From Neoroseomonas lacus (GTDB taxonomy: Bacteria > Pseudomonadota > Alphaproteobacteria > Acetobacterales > Acetobacteraceae), in the NCBI RefSeq assembly GCF_014644535.1, contig NZ_BMKW01000002.1:124001-188000 (forward strand): a stretch of 64,000 bases of DNA. The letters run 5' to 3'. Positions within the stretch are counted from its first letter, which is position 1; each line of letters starts with the position of its first letter. A model generated the notes under the pieces. The model did no database searches. It saw only the letters and a list, made by a program, of their open reading frames with translations, and was not told the origin of the DNA. The position numbers were made by a program, and so were the translations under genes. Of the stretch, positions 18,037 to 27,230 are shown in pieces.

Positions 18037-18637
18037 ATTGTCCTCCCATTGTGATGAAACCGGACCTTCCACGAATATCCGGGCAGTGAGCCGTGGGCGT
18101 GTCGGTGACCCGACAGCCTATGCACCGACCACCACGCCGGCATGGCGCGCGCGGGGGTATGACCCGTCGGTGGTTGTGGTTTCCGCGAGGATGCTGCGCG
18201 TTCGGCCCAGACCGCGCTACCGTTCACGCGCCACCGCCCGGCGCGACCGATACCGAGATCGACGCTCGTCATCGCGGCCGTAACGGCCCGGGGCGCAGCC
18301 GGCCGTGCGGAAGGCGACAAGACGGCCACGCCGGCCGGATCTCGCCCGACGCGTCCCGCGGCGCGGTCAGGGCCCAATGCTTGCCCATGTCGGGCAACGC
18401 CAGAGTTTTGGGAGCCGGCCAAATGTACACAAGTGGGAGGGTGTCAAACTGGACTGACTAATGCCAGTTCAATATCGCATGGCGGGCGAGGTTTCCGTTC
18501 GCCTCGCCAAAAGGTTGGCAGTTCGGCGTGGCGCGAGGCCCACGAACGGAGCGGTTCGTCACCAGCCCGCGGACCCAAGCGCGCGGCGGACCGGTGTGAT
18601 GGCGTGGGAGATGTCCGCCCTTGTCGGGACGGCGCCA
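18037..18637. other. 601-base gap inside the island, no recognisable gene
   Basis: Upstream region of the GH17 gene and the space up to the truncated argF copy. Open frames on both strands are Arg/Pro/Ala-rich and lack convincing starts, so none is called. The stretch at 18420-18500 is less GC-rich and may be a decayed element, but I cannot identify it. Confidence 0.5.
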
Positions 18638-18990
18638 TCAGCCGGCGCCCAAGGCCCAGAGCAACAGGCCTCTCTGCGCGTGCAGCCGGTTCTCCGCCTC
18701 GTCGAACACCACGCTTTGCGGACCGTCCATCACCTCGTCGGTGATTTCCTCGCCGCGATGCGCCGGCAGGCAATGCATCGCGATCGCATCCGGGGCGGCG
18801 TGCTTCAGCAACTCGGCATTGAGCTGGTAGGGCGCCAGCAGATTGTGCCGCGCCGGCGCGCGGCCGTCGCGTTCGTCGGACATCGACACCCAGGCATCCG
18901 TCACCACGCAGCGCGCGCCGCCGGCCACCGCCACCATCGGGTCGTTGGTCAGCTCGATCTTCGCCCCCTGGGCGCGCGCCCAATCCACCG
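18638..18990 (-). pseudogene. Inverted partial copy of argF (C-terminal third)
   Basis: Minus-strand copy of the argF 3' end, from [17 protein letters not shown] through [10 protein letters not shown] to the stop at 18638. It lacks the first two thirds of the enzyme, including STRTR and HPCQ, so it cannot be active. It differs from argF by a three-base insertion (one extra Gly), a few substitutions, and a more diverged last ~40 bases. It is the right arm of the inverted repeat that brackets the island and lies just upstream of hslO, the usual neighbour of argF. Confidence 0.93.
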
Positions 18991-19239
18991 GCGTGGCGGG
19001 TTCGGCCACTCGCCAAAGGCTGGATGGTCATCGGGTGAATCGAGGGTTCGAGGTCGCGCCCCCGTCATCGCGCGCGAGCTGATCCGGAGCCGACGCGCTA
19101 CCAGCGGCAATCCAACAAGCACGCAGCGGGACGCGCTTCCCCATCCCGTGTCGCGCGCAGGCCGGCTCTGGACGGCAAGAGACGCACAGTCGTCAGCGAC
19201 ACCTTGGACGTCAGCCCCCTCCCGCCCTATCTAGGACCC

Positions 19240-20214
19240 GTGTCCAGCCCCACCGAACCCTCCCGCACCCCCGATTTCCTCAACCATGACCGCCCCCCGG
19301 TGCCCGACATCGTGGTCCCGCGTGGCGTGCAGCCCTTCCACCTGCGCGACAAACCGGTCCGCGGCCGCCTCGTCCGCCTCGGCGCCCTCGCCGATGCGCT
19401 GTTGACGCGCCATGACAACGACCCCGCCGTCACCACCCTGGCCGGCCAGGCCCTCGCACTCACCGCCGGCCTCGCCGCCGCCCTGAAGTTCCGTGGCTCC
19501 TTCTCCCTGCAGGCCAAGGGCGACGGCCCCGTCCCCATGCTGCTCGCCGACTGCACCGATTCCGGCGCCCTGCGCGGCTATGCGAGGGCGGACGCGGAAA
19601 AGCTCGCCCCCCACCTCGCCGACGGCGCCACCCCCACCGCAGCGGCGATGCTCGGCCAGGGCTACCTCGCCTTCACCTGCGACCAGGGTCCTGAGATGGA
19701 GCGCTACCAGGGCCTCGTCGCCATCGAGGGCGATAGCCTCACCGAGATGACCGGCTCCTATTTTCGCCACTCGGAACAGCTCGCCACCCATGTCCACCTC
19801 GCCTGCGCCCGCACGCCCTCCGGCTGGCGCGCCGCCGCGCTGATCCTCGAACGCGTCGCCGGTGCCGGCGGTGTCGGCGAGGAACTCGACGAGGACGCCC
19901 AGGACGACGCCTGGCGCACCGCCCTCGCCCTCGCCGCCACACTCACCGACACCGAATTGCTGGACGACACCCTGCCCGGCGAACGCCTGCTGCATCGTCT
20001 GTTTCATCTGGAGGGGCTTGCCCTCGACCGCGCCCGCGCCCTTTCCTACGGCTGTCGCTGCTCGCGCGCCCGGCTGTCCGGCGTGCTGGCGGGCTTCGGG
20101 GCGGACGACCTCGACCACATGGCCGAAGACGGGGTGATCACGATGACCTGCGAGTTCTGCAACCTGGGCTTTCGCTTCGACCGCAGCGACATCACCAGCG
20201 CGGAGCAGGGCTGA
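19240..20214 (+). CDS. hslO: Redox-regulated chaperone Hsp33
   Basis: 324-residue cytoplasmic holdase activated by oxidation. The core domain shows FRGSFSLQAKGDGPVPMLLAD. The C-terminal redox switch has its four zinc cysteines as C272-x-C274 and C304-x-x-C307. The GTG start at 19240 is chosen; a TTG at 19204 is possible but adds an unlikely proline-rich leader. Orthologues commonly follow argF in alphaproteobacteria, which supports the view that the region between is inserted. The stop overlaps the next start (ATGA-type, 20212-20216). Confidence 0.93.
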   Translation: MSSPTEPSRTPDFLNHDRPPVPDIVVPRGVQPFHLRDKPVRGRLVRLGALADALLTRHDNDPAVTTLAGQALALTAGLAAALKFRGSFSLQAKGDGPVPMLLADCTDSGALRGYARADAEKLAPHLADGATPTAAAMLGQGYLAFTCDQGPEMERYQGLVAIEGDSLTEMTGSYFRHSEQLATHVHLACARTPSGWRAAALILERVAGAGGVGEELDEDAQDDAWRTALALAATLTDTELLDDTLPGERLLHRLFHLEGLALDRARALSYGCRCSRARLSGVLAGFGADDLDHMAEDGVITMTCEFCNLGFRFDRSDITSAEQG

Positions 20215-20873
20215 TGGCCGTGGCGATCGACCGCCGCGCCGCCCTGGCCGGCCTGCTCGCCACCGCCGCCTGCGGCGGGCGGGGACAGCCGCTGCCCACG
20301 GCGGTGGCGGCTGCCGGCCCGCCCTCCTATGCCTATCTGACGCCGCTGCGCCTGGCCGTGGGCCGTATCGAGGTCGTCCCCGCCGCCGACCCCGCCGCGA
20401 CGCGCACCATGCCGCCCGCGCCTCTCTCCCCATCCATGGTGGTCAGCGCCATGGCGCAGGACCGGCTGTCGGCCGCCGGCGGCCCCGGCTCCGCGCGCTT
20501 CCGCACCCAGGTCGCCACGCTCACCCGCGAAAGCGCCGGTTCAGGCGGCGTCTTCACCACCGCGACCGAACGTCTGACCTGCGTCCTGCGCTGCCGCATC
20601 GAGATTATCTCCGATGAAGGGGCGCCGGCCGGATTCGCCGAGGCCGAGGTCCGCCGCACCGCCACGCGCCCCGCCGGCAGCGAGGCCGAGCGCGCCCAGG
20701 CCGCCGATGAGATCGTCCGCCTCGCCGGCAGCGACCTCAATGTCGAATTCGAATACCAGCTTCGCCGCAACCTGCGTTCCCTGCTGCGCGCCCCGCCCTC
20801 GACCGACGCCCCCGAAACCCCCGCCGCGACGGCGCCCGAAACCTCGGTCGAACCCGCCTCGCTGGACATCTGA
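20214..20873 (+). CDS. Hypothetical lipoprotein-like exported protein
   Basis: 219-residue protein. The N-terminus (DRRAALAGLLATAACGG) combines an Arg pair, a hydrophobic stretch and a lipobox-like TAAC, so it is probably a lipoprotein. The mature part contains YAYLTPLRLAVGRIEV and VNVEF-like stretches without a known domain, and the tail is Pro/Ala/Thr-rich. The ATG overlaps the hslO stop, so the two are co-translated. Function unknown. Confidence 0.75.
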   Translation: MAVAIDRRAALAGLLATAACGGRGQPLPTAVAAAGPPSYAYLTPLRLAVGRIEVVPAADPAATRTMPPAPLSPSMVVSAMAQDRLSAAGGPGSARFRTQVATLTRESAGSGGVFTTATERLTCVLRCRIEIISDEGAPAGFAEAEVRRTATRPAGSEAERAQAADEIVRLAGSDLNVEFEYQLRRNLRSLLRAPPSTDAPETPAATAPETSVEPASLDI

Positions 20874-20887
20874 ACGGAGCATTGGCC

Positions 20888-21277
20888 ATGGCCCACGTCA
20901 CCTTCTCGAACCCGCCCGGCGCCCCGGTGCCGGCCTCGCGCTATTCCCAGGCCGCGCTGATCGAGGGTGAGGGCCGCCGCCTCGTCATCTCCGGCCAGGT
21001 CGGGCTGCGCCCCGATGGCACGCCGGTCGCCGAGGCCGAGGACCAGATGACACAATGCCTCGCCAATCTCGCAGCGGTGCTCGCCGCGCATGGGATGGCG
21101 GTGGAGAATCTGGTGAAGATGACGGTGTTCCTGACCGACGCGGCGCAGATCCCGGCCTGGCGCCGACAGCGCGATGCCTTCCTGGGCGGCCATGCGCCGA
21201 CCAGCACGCTGCTGATCGTCGCCGGCCTCGCCAGCCCCGCCTTCGCCGTCGAAGTCGAGGGCGAAGCCGTCGCCTGA
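20888..21277 (+). CDS. RidA family protein
   Basis: 129-residue protein of the RidA/YjgF/UK114 family, trimeric cytoplasmic enzymes that hydrolyse reactive enamine/imine intermediates from PLP enzymes. It shows PVPASRYSQAALIEGEG, VISGQVGLRPDG, the segment VKMTVFLTDAAQIPAW and FAVEVEGEAVA; the usual catalytic Arg region is replaced by PTSTLLIVAGLASPAFAVEVE, so deaminase activity is uncertain. The ATG at 20888 is preferred to a TTG six bases upstream because GGAG precedes it. Confidence 0.85.
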   Translation: MAHVTFSNPPGAPVPASRYSQAALIEGEGRRLVISGQVGLRPDGTPVAEAEDQMTQCLANLAAVLAAHGMAVENLVKMTVFLTDAAQIPAWRRQRDAFLGGHAPTSTLLIVAGLASPAFAVEVEGEAVA

Positions 21278-21364
21278 CGGCGTCCTGCGGTCGTCATGGC
21301 GCACGTCGGCGCCACGGCGACCCGGGAGGCGAATGCGCCTCGGGGCGCATTCCCGAACGGTCCC

Positions 21365-21847
21365 TCAATAGGGAACGCGGTCGGCCTTATCCTTGTACTT
21401 CTTCCAGACCTCGACGGCTTCCGCCTGCATGATCTGCTCGCAGCGGATGGAGCGGTCATGCACGGGCTTCTTCAGTTCGCCGTAGATCATGCTGTCGTCG
21501 AAATCGCCGTATTTGAACGCGTCCTCATTCGTCGAGGCGTAGAACACGCGCTCGATGCCCGCCCAATAGCTGGCGGCCATGCACATCGGGCAGGGCTCCG
21601 CGCTGGTGTAGAGCGTCGCGCCGGTCAGCTTGAAGCTGCCGACCTTCCTGCAGGCGTTGCGGATGGCCTCGATCTCGCCATGCCAGGTCGGGTCGTTTTC
21701 CGCGACGACGCGGTTCGCACCCTCCCCGATGATCTCGCCATCGCGCACGATGACGGTGCCGAATACCCCGCCGGCGCTGTCGATCAGCGAGGTCTTCTCC
21801 GACAGCGCGATGGCACGCCGCATGAACTTCTCGTCGTCACTGGTCAT
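21365..21847 (-). CDS. Nucleoside/base deaminase, guanine-deaminase-like
   Basis: 160-residue zinc deaminase of the cytidine-deaminase fold. The zinc ligands and catalytic Glu are H56-x-E58 and C86-x-x-C89 (SAEPCPMCM). The length and the C-terminal region (YGDFDDSMIYGEL) resemble the small guanine deaminases of Bacillus GuaD type rather than TadA; substrate is therefore inferred. It is convergent with the RidA gene and about 40 bases from the ABM-domain gene upstream. Confidence 0.85.
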   Translation of the reverse strand: MTSDDEKFMRRAIALSEKTSLIDSAGGVFGTVIVRDGEIIGEGANRVVAENDPTWHGEIEAIRNACRKVGSFKLTGATLYTSAEPCPMCMAASYWAGIERVFYASTNEDAFKYGDFDDSMIYGELKKPVHDRSIRCEQIMQAEAVEVWKKYKDKADRVPY

Positions 21848-21890
21848 CGTGATTTCCTTTTGAGGTGAACGCGCATCATCCGCCGCGCGG

Positions 21891-22877
21891 TCAGAATAGA
21901 AGGGACAGAATGCCGATCTCGGCGGCGTAGAGGGCGATCATCACCGCCGCGCCGCCAATCTCATTCCTCCAGCGATGCGCGGCCGGCGGCTTCAGCCACC
22001 ACGTCATCGCCGCCCCCGCGAGCCCGGCCAGGGGCCACGACACCAGGCACACGCTGAGGGCGTTGCCGATGAAGGTGCCGACGGTGGTCGGCAGGCCAGC
22101 GAGATAGGGGCTGAGAAAGCGCATCTCCAGGATCACCACCGGGAACAGCACGAGCAGGACCACGGCGGTCTGCTTCCAGGCCGGGGGCGAGGTGCCGGCT
22201 GCGTCGGGCTCGAACCAGCTCCCGAAGCCGCCGGCCAGCCGTCGGCTGGACCAGCGGGACATCGTCGGATCGGCCCGGTCGAGCAGGCCGCGGCGTTCGC
22301 CCGACCCCAGCCAGGCGTCGAGTTGCGCCGGGGTGGCGAACCGCACGAGCGTCGCCCAATGCGGCGCCTCCCCGGCAACCGGCGCCTGCACGAAACTGCC
22401 CAAATATCCGGGGAAGCGCGCCTGGGCAGCCTGGATGGCTTCGGTCCAGACCAGGAACTCGGGCTCGCGGCCCGGCTCCACCACCGTGGTGATGACTTCC
22501 GTCACACCGCCCAACGCGTGGTAGTCGGGGGCGATCTCCTCCCGCACCGCGGCGCCGTCTGGGGCCTTGAGGGTCATCAGCTCGGCCATCAGGGCCTGTC
22601 GCTGCGCGTTCGCCATCCATCGGTCCAACGCGACCGCGTGGGTGAAGCGCTGGACGATCTGCCATTGGGCGGACCCTTGATGGGTCGGCAACATCTCGAC
22701 GCTGAGGAAGTCCGGCTGGGATGAGATCAGCCGCGTCAGCGTCGATTGCCACGACAGGAACGGATCCATGCCACTGGCGCTCAACTGGATACTCGTGACT
22801 ATGGCGCAGGCGCCAACATCCGCAGATCCGATACCCGCCAGCGACCTAGCCCCCTGCTGCGCCCACGAGGCTATCAC
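21891..22877 (-). CDS. ABM-domain membrane protein
   Basis: About 328 residues. Two ferredoxin-like antibiotic-biosynthesis-monooxygenase (ABM) domains occupy roughly residues 30-120 and 130-225, each with the WQ/W...F...R repeat pattern (FLSVEMLPTHQG; FPGYLGSFVQAP). Three hydrophobic segments follow, beginning KQTAVVLLVLFPVVILEMRF. The same arrangement is known in membrane-bound ABM proteins of unknown function. The start is uncertain: GTG at 22877 has GAGG upstream and keeps the first beta strand (CAIVTSIQLSASG), whereas ATG at 22769 would cut it. Confidence 0.7.
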   Translation of the reverse strand: MIASWAQQGARSLAGIGSADVGACAIVTSIQLSASGMDPFLSWQSTLTRLISSQPDFLSVEMLPTHQGSAQWQIVQRFTHAVALDRWMANAQRQALMAELMTLKAPDGAAVREEIAPDYHALGGVTEVITTVVEPGREPEFLVWTEAIQAAQARFPGYLGSFVQAPVAGEAPHWATLVRFATPAQLDAWLGSGERRGLLDRADPTMSRWSSRRLAGGFGSWFEPDAAGTSPPAWKQTAVVLLVLFPVVILEMRFLSPYLAGLPTTVGTFIGNALSVCLVSWPLAGLAGAAMTWWLKPPAAHRWRNEIGGAAVMIALYAAEIGILSLLF

Positions 22878-23066
22878 GATACGAGCCTCGGCATAGGTTG
22901 AATTCCTGCGGCACCACCATATCGGTCGCACTCTCGCGGCCCTGAACCTCGCACCCCCGGCATGAATGCTGCGACAGGTCTTCACCCCCGGACGCGCGCC
23001 ACCGCGCATGACAAGGCCGGAACTCCCAGGCTAGCCTGCCCGCAACGAGAGTGGAGGAGCCTCAGG

Positions 23067-24038
23067 ATGCGGCGTCGCACGACCCTGGCCGGGATGGTTG
23101 CGCTGGCGCTGCCGAGCGCCGCCCGCGCGCAGGATGCGTTCCCCAACAAGCCGGTCCGCCTGGTGGTGCCCTTCGCCCCGGGCGCGTCCTCCGACACGCT
23201 GGCCCGGCTGATCACCGCCAAGGCGGCCGGCCCACTAGGCGGGTCGTTCGTCATCGAGAACCGCGCCGGCGCCGGCGGGCTGATCGCCGCGCAATACGTC
23301 GCGCATGCCGCACCCGACGGTTACACGCTGCTCTGGGGCGGCGGGACAGCGATCACCCATGCGGTGATGCAGGCCAATCCCGGCTACGACGTGCTGCGCG
23401 ACTTCACGCCGGTCATCGCGCTCTCGGCGCATCCGGCGGTGCTCGCGGTGCGCAGCGCCTCGCCCCTGCAGGACATGTCCGGGCTGCTCGCCGCGGCCAA
23501 ATCCACGCCGGGCGGGCTGCGCTACGGTTCGGGCGGCATCGGCACGCCGGCGCATATGGCCGCGGCGGCGATGCTGAAGCTCGTCGGCGCCGAGGGCATC
23601 CATGTCCCCTATCGCGGCGCCAACCAAGCGACCCTCGCCGTCGAACAGGGTGAGGTGGACTTCGCTTTCGCCATCAGCAACATCGCCCTGCCGCGCCAGC
23701 AACAGGGGGTGGTCCGCATCCTCTGCACGGCGGGTGCCGTGCGCATGACCGCCCTGCCCGCGGTGCCCACCCTGGCCGAGAGCGTGCCGGGCGGGCCGGT
23801 CGTCACCAGCAACTCGTCCGTCGTCGGCCCGGCCGGGCTGCCGGAAGCGGTGACGCGCCACCTGCATGCCGCTTTCCATGAAGCCGTGGCCCATGACGCC
23901 GCGCTGCGCGCCGGGCTGGTCGCCGAGGGCGGCGAGATCACCCTCTCCGCCAGCCCCGCCGCCTATGCCGCCGAATGGCCGGTCGAGTTGCAGCGGCTGC
24001 GCGACCTGGTGGGCCTGTCGGGTGCGCGCGTCGAATGA
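23067..24038 (+). CDS. Bug family solute-binding receptor (first)
   Basis: 323-residue periplasmic receptor of the Bug/TctC family. It has a signal peptide (MRRRTTLAGMVALALPSAARAQ), then NKPVRLVVPFAPGASSDTLAR and the family signature ENRAGAGGLIAAQYVAHAAPDGYTLL, which binds carboxylate ligands. The start at 23067 follows GGAGG. No TctA/TctB membrane genes are nearby, as is common for Bug receptors. The stop overlaps the start of an M28-like hydrolase (ATGA). Confidence 0.93.
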   Translation: MRRRTTLAGMVALALPSAARAQDAFPNKPVRLVVPFAPGASSDTLARLITAKAAGPLGGSFVIENRAGAGGLIAAQYVAHAAPDGYTLLWGGGTAITHAVMQANPGYDVLRDFTPVIALSAHPAVLAVRSASPLQDMSGLLAAAKSTPGGLRYGSGGIGTPAHMAAAAMLKLVGAEGIHVPYRGANQATLAVEQGEVDFAFAISNIALPRQQQGVVRILCTAGAVRMTALPAVPTLAESVPGGPVVTSNSSVVGPAGLPEAVTRHLHAAFHEAVAHDAALRAGLVAEGGEITLSASPAAYAAEWPVELQRLRDLVGLSGARVE

Positions 24039-25162
24039 ACCCCGCCGGATTTTTCGCCGACTACGATGCCTTCGGTGACCGCCGCACCGGTGGCGAGGGC
24101 GATGCCGCCGCCGCCGCCTGGCTCCGCGACAAGACCGCGGCGACAGGTGCCGAGGCCCGGCTGCTCCCCGCCCCCTTCACCCGCCTCACCCCCGGCCGCG
24201 CCACACTCGAGGGCGCCAGCTTCGCCTTCGAAGGCCTGCCGCTGTTCGATGGCGGCCTGACCGGGCCGGACGGGATCGTCGGACACCTCGGCCCGCTCGG
24301 CTCCGACGCGCCGATCGGCATCGCCGAGATGGACCCCGCCGCCGCCAGCCTGCCCGGCAACGCCTTCGCCCGGGCCCGCGCCGAGAGCCGCCATGCCGGC
24401 ATCGTCATCGCGTTGCGGACCAAGCCGGATGGCCTGGCGCCGCTCAATGCACATGACCTGGCGGCCCCCTTTGGCCCACCGGTGCTGCAACTGGCCGGGC
24501 GGGACGCGCCCCGGCTGATGGCGCTCACCGAGGCCGGCGCGCAGGCGCGGCTGGTCGCCACCGGCACCCGCGCGCCCGGCCTGTCGCAGTCCATCCGCGC
24601 GGAACTGGCCGGCATGGCGCCGCCGCTGGTGCTGCTGACGCCGCGCACCTCCTGGTGGACCAGCACGGCCGAGCGCGGCGGTGGCATCCTCGCCTGGCTT
24701 GCCGCGCTGAAGGCGCTGGCCCAGGCCCCCCGCGCGCGCGGCGTGGTGGCGCTGGCGACCTGCGGGCATGAACTCGGCCACATCGGCGCCCACCAGGCCT
24801 TCGCCGCCGAACCGGAACTGGCGGCGCAGGCCCGGCTGGTAGTCCATCTCGGCGCCAATCTCGGCGCGGCGGAGGATGCTCGGCTGACCGTGCGTTCCAA
24901 TGTCCCGGGGGTTGCCGAGCGCATGGCCGCGCGGCTCGAGGCGGCCGGCTATCCGGCCGAGGCGCTGGAGGTGGTGACCGGCGGCAAGGCCAATGGCGAG
25001 GCGCATGAGGTCGAGGCGCGCGGCGGCCGCTACCTGTCGCTGATTGGCAAGAACCCGTGGTTCCATGCGCCGGAGGACCGCTGGCCGGTCAGCGTCGATT
25101 GCGCCCGCGCCTCGGCCATCGCCGGCGCAGTGGCGGCGCTGTCGGTCGAAGCCGCGCGTTAG
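24035..25162 (+). CDS. M28-like metallopeptidase family protein
   Basis: 375-residue cytoplasmic protein that resembles M28 peptidases/aminoacylases at low similarity. The supporting features are ALATCGHELGHIGAHQ, a likely metal site, a long alpha/beta core, and the late NPWFHAPEDRW typical of the family end. It shares a four-base overlap with the upstream Bug receptor, so both are co-translated, and may process the imported ligand. Substrate unknown; the family assignment is moderate. Confidence 0.65.
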   Translation: MNPAGFFADYDAFGDRRTGGEGDAAAAAWLRDKTAATGAEARLLPAPFTRLTPGRATLEGASFAFEGLPLFDGGLTGPDGIVGHLGPLGSDAPIGIAEMDPAAASLPGNAFARARAESRHAGIVIALRTKPDGLAPLNAHDLAAPFGPPVLQLAGRDAPRLMALTEAGAQARLVATGTRAPGLSQSIRAELAGMAPPLVLLTPRTSWWTSTAERGGGILAWLAALKALAQAPRARGVVALATCGHELGHIGAHQAFAAEPELAAQARLVVHLGANLGAAEDARLTVRSNVPGVAERMAARLEAAGYPAEALEVVTGGKANGEAHEVEARGGRYLSLIGKNPWFHAPEDRWPVSVDCARASAIAGAVAALSVEAAR

Positions 25163-25229
25163 CGCGGGTTCCGATCAGGCGGCCCTCACAGCTGGTGGCC
25201 GCGCCGGGCGAAGGCCTGGTACGCCGATG

Positions 25230-25871
25230 TCACCCCTCGCGCATCCCGCGCTGCCCCTGGATCATCGACAGGAATTCCTTGCGCGTCGACGGGTCGTCCC
25301 GGAAGGCGCCGAGCATCCGGCTCGTCACCATCGACACGCCGGTCTTGTGCACGCCGCGCGTGGTCATGCACTGGTGTACCGCCTCGATCACCACGGCGAC
25401 GCCCTTGGGCTTCAGCACGTCGTTCAGCGTATTGGCGATCTGCGCCGTCATCTTCTCCTGGATCTGCAGCCGCTTGCCATAGGCCTCGACGACGCGGGCG
25501 AGCTTGCTGATGCCGACCACGCGGCCCGACGGCAGGTAGGCGACATGCGCCTTGCCGATGATCGGGCACATGTGGTGCTCGCACATGCTCTCGAGCCGGA
25601 TGTCGCGCAGCACCACCATCTCGTCATAGCCCTCCACCTCCTCGAAGGAGCGGGCGAGCAATTCGACGGGGTCTTCCTCATAGCCGCAGAACCATTCGCG
25701 ATAGGCGCTGGCGACGCGCTTGGGCGTATCGAGCAGCCCTTCCCGGTTGGGGTCGTCACCGGCCCACAGCAACAGGGTGCGGATGGCGTCCTCGGCCTCG
25801 GCCTGGGTCGGGCGGGGCAGTGTCGTCGCCTTGTCGTCCGCGGGGGCGGAAGCGGGCAGATGGATGTTCAC
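25230..25871 (-). CDS. folE: GTP cyclohydrolase I
   Basis: 213-residue enzyme that turns GTP into 7,8-dihydroneopterin triphosphate, the first step of folate (and pterin) synthesis. The active-site segment [21 protein letters not shown] with the zinc-binding Cys/His, [23 protein letters not shown] and CMTTRGV are all intact. The GTG start at 25871 is favoured by GGAAGGA upstream. It lies about 120 bases downstream of apaG on the same strand. Confidence 0.95.
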   Translation of the reverse strand: MNIHLPASAPADDKATTLPRPTQAEAEDAIRTLLLWAGDDPNREGLLDTPKRVASAYREWFCGYEEDPVELLARSFEEVEGYDEMVVLRDIRLESMCEHHMCPIIGKAHVAYLPSGRVVGISKLARVVEAYGKRLQIQEKMTAQIANTLNDVLKPKGVAVVIEAVHQCMTTRGVHKTGVSMVTSRMLGAFRDDPSTRKEFLSMIQGQRGMREG

Positions 25872-25995
25872 GGGCAGGCTTCCTTCCAGGATCGCGGCGC
25901 GATGGGCGGGTCCGTCCGCGCCGTTTCCGCGAGGTCGCCCTGCCGAGGCAGATGGGGCGATCCCACGGGTCCGCAACCCATCGGCCTGAGCGCGG

Positions 25996-26409
25996 TCAAT
26001 GCACCCGGCCCGAAGGCTGGTGTGGGCTGTCCAGGCTGAAAGCGGGAATCGCGACGTCGAAGGCCTCCCCGCTATCGGCCACCACCATGTGGTAGGCGCC
26101 CTGCATGAAGCCCGAGGCGGTCGGCAGCGGCGTGCCGGAGGTATATTCGAACCGCCCGCCGGGTTCGAGCAGCGGCTGTTCGCCGATCACGCCCGCGCCA
26201 TGCACGGTCTGGGTGCGGCCGAGCCCATCGGTGATGTGCCAGGTCCGGCGCAGCAGCTTCACCGTCTCGCGCCCGATATTCTCGATCTCGACGCGATAGG
26301 CCCAGACGAACTGCCCGCGCTCGGGTTCCGACTGGTCAGCGAGGTAGAAGGCGCGCACCGAAACGCGGATGTCGCGCGTGGTCGCGCAGTAGCCGTCGTT
26401 CTTTGCCAT
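25996..26409 (-). CDS. apaG: ApaG domain protein
   Basis: 137-residue single-domain protein of the ApaG family (immunoglobulin-like fold). The diagnostic segments are [23 protein letters not shown], then [25 protein letters not shown] and MQGAYHM. ApaG has been linked to cobalt/magnesium resistance in enteric bacteria, but the molecular role is not settled. It is preceded by its own gap and followed by folE. Confidence 0.92.
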   Translation of the reverse strand: MAKNDGYCATTRDIRVSVRAFYLADQSEPERGQFVWAYRVEIENIGRETVKLLRRTWHITDGLGRTQTVHGAGVIGEQPLLEPGGRFEYTSGTPLPTASGFMQGAYHMVVADSGEAFDVAIPAFSLDSPHQPSGRVH

Positions 26410-26612
26410 GGTGACCCTTCCTCAGAGGCTGCCTGGAAAGTCCGGCACCGGCCCGCACCCCCACGTCGGTATCCTGCAATGGGCAGCCGGGCGAGCGTGC
26501 GGGCCAGCGACCGGACCAGGAAACGCGCCGGACAGCGCGCTTCCCAACGGACCCTCAGCTCGCGATGAAACGTCCGGGCCGGGCGTTTGTCCATCGCCGC
26601 CTGCGGCCGTCG

Positions 26613-27224
26613 TCAATGGCTGCGCATCGCCGCGGTGGCGAGCCCGGCGCCCACCAGCACCGTCCCGCCGCAGCGGTTCAGGGTGCGGCGCACGTCCGAC
26701 CGCCGCACCGCCCCCGACAGCCGCGCGGCCAGCAGCGCATAGACCGCCGCATTGATCGCCGCCAGGGTGACGAAGCTCGCCACCAGCACCGCCGCCTGCG
26801 GCAGGAAGGGGCTGCCCGCATCGACGAACAGCGGCACGAAGGCGACGAAGAAGGCGATGCCCTTGGGGTTCAGCGCGGTCACCACATAGGCGTCGCGCAT
26901 CGCCCGCCGCGCACTGACCGGCGCGGCGGCGGCGGCCTCGACCGGCGCCCGCCACAGCTTCACGCCGAGCCAGACCAGATAGGCCGCGCCGGCGAACTTC
27001 AGCACCATGAACAGCGTCGCCGAGGCCGCCAGCAGGGCACCCAGCCCGGCCAGCGACAAGGTCATCGCGGTGAGGTCGCCGAGCGCCACGCCGGCGACCA
27101 GCGGCAGCGCCGCCCGCCGGCCGGCGCCGAGCGACTGCCCGATCACCAACAGGATGGTCGGGCCCGGGATCACCAGCATCACCGCCGTCGCGGCGAGGAA
27201 GGCGAGCCAGGTGTCGATCGCCAT
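26613..27224 (-). CDS. LysE/RhtB family amino acid exporter
   Basis: 203-residue inner-membrane protein with about six hydrophobic segments. The N-terminus MLVIPGPTILLVIGQSLGAG and the later VTALNPKGIAFFVAFVPLF are the two signature regions of LysE/RhtB exporters (amino acids or homoserine lactones). It ends 6 bases after metZ on the same strand, so export of a methionine-pathway compound is possible but unproven. Confidence 0.92.
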   Translation of the reverse strand: MAIDTWLAFLAATAVMLVIPGPTILLVIGQSLGAGRRAALPLVAGVALGDLTAMTLSLAGLGALLAASATLFMVLKFAGAAYLVWLGVKLWRAPVEAAAAAPVSARRAMRDAYVVTALNPKGIAFFVAFVPLFVDAGSPFLPQAAVLVASFVTLAAINAAVYALLAARLSGAVRRSDVRRTLNRCGGTVLVGAGLATAAMRSH

Positions 27225-27230
27225 GGCGCG

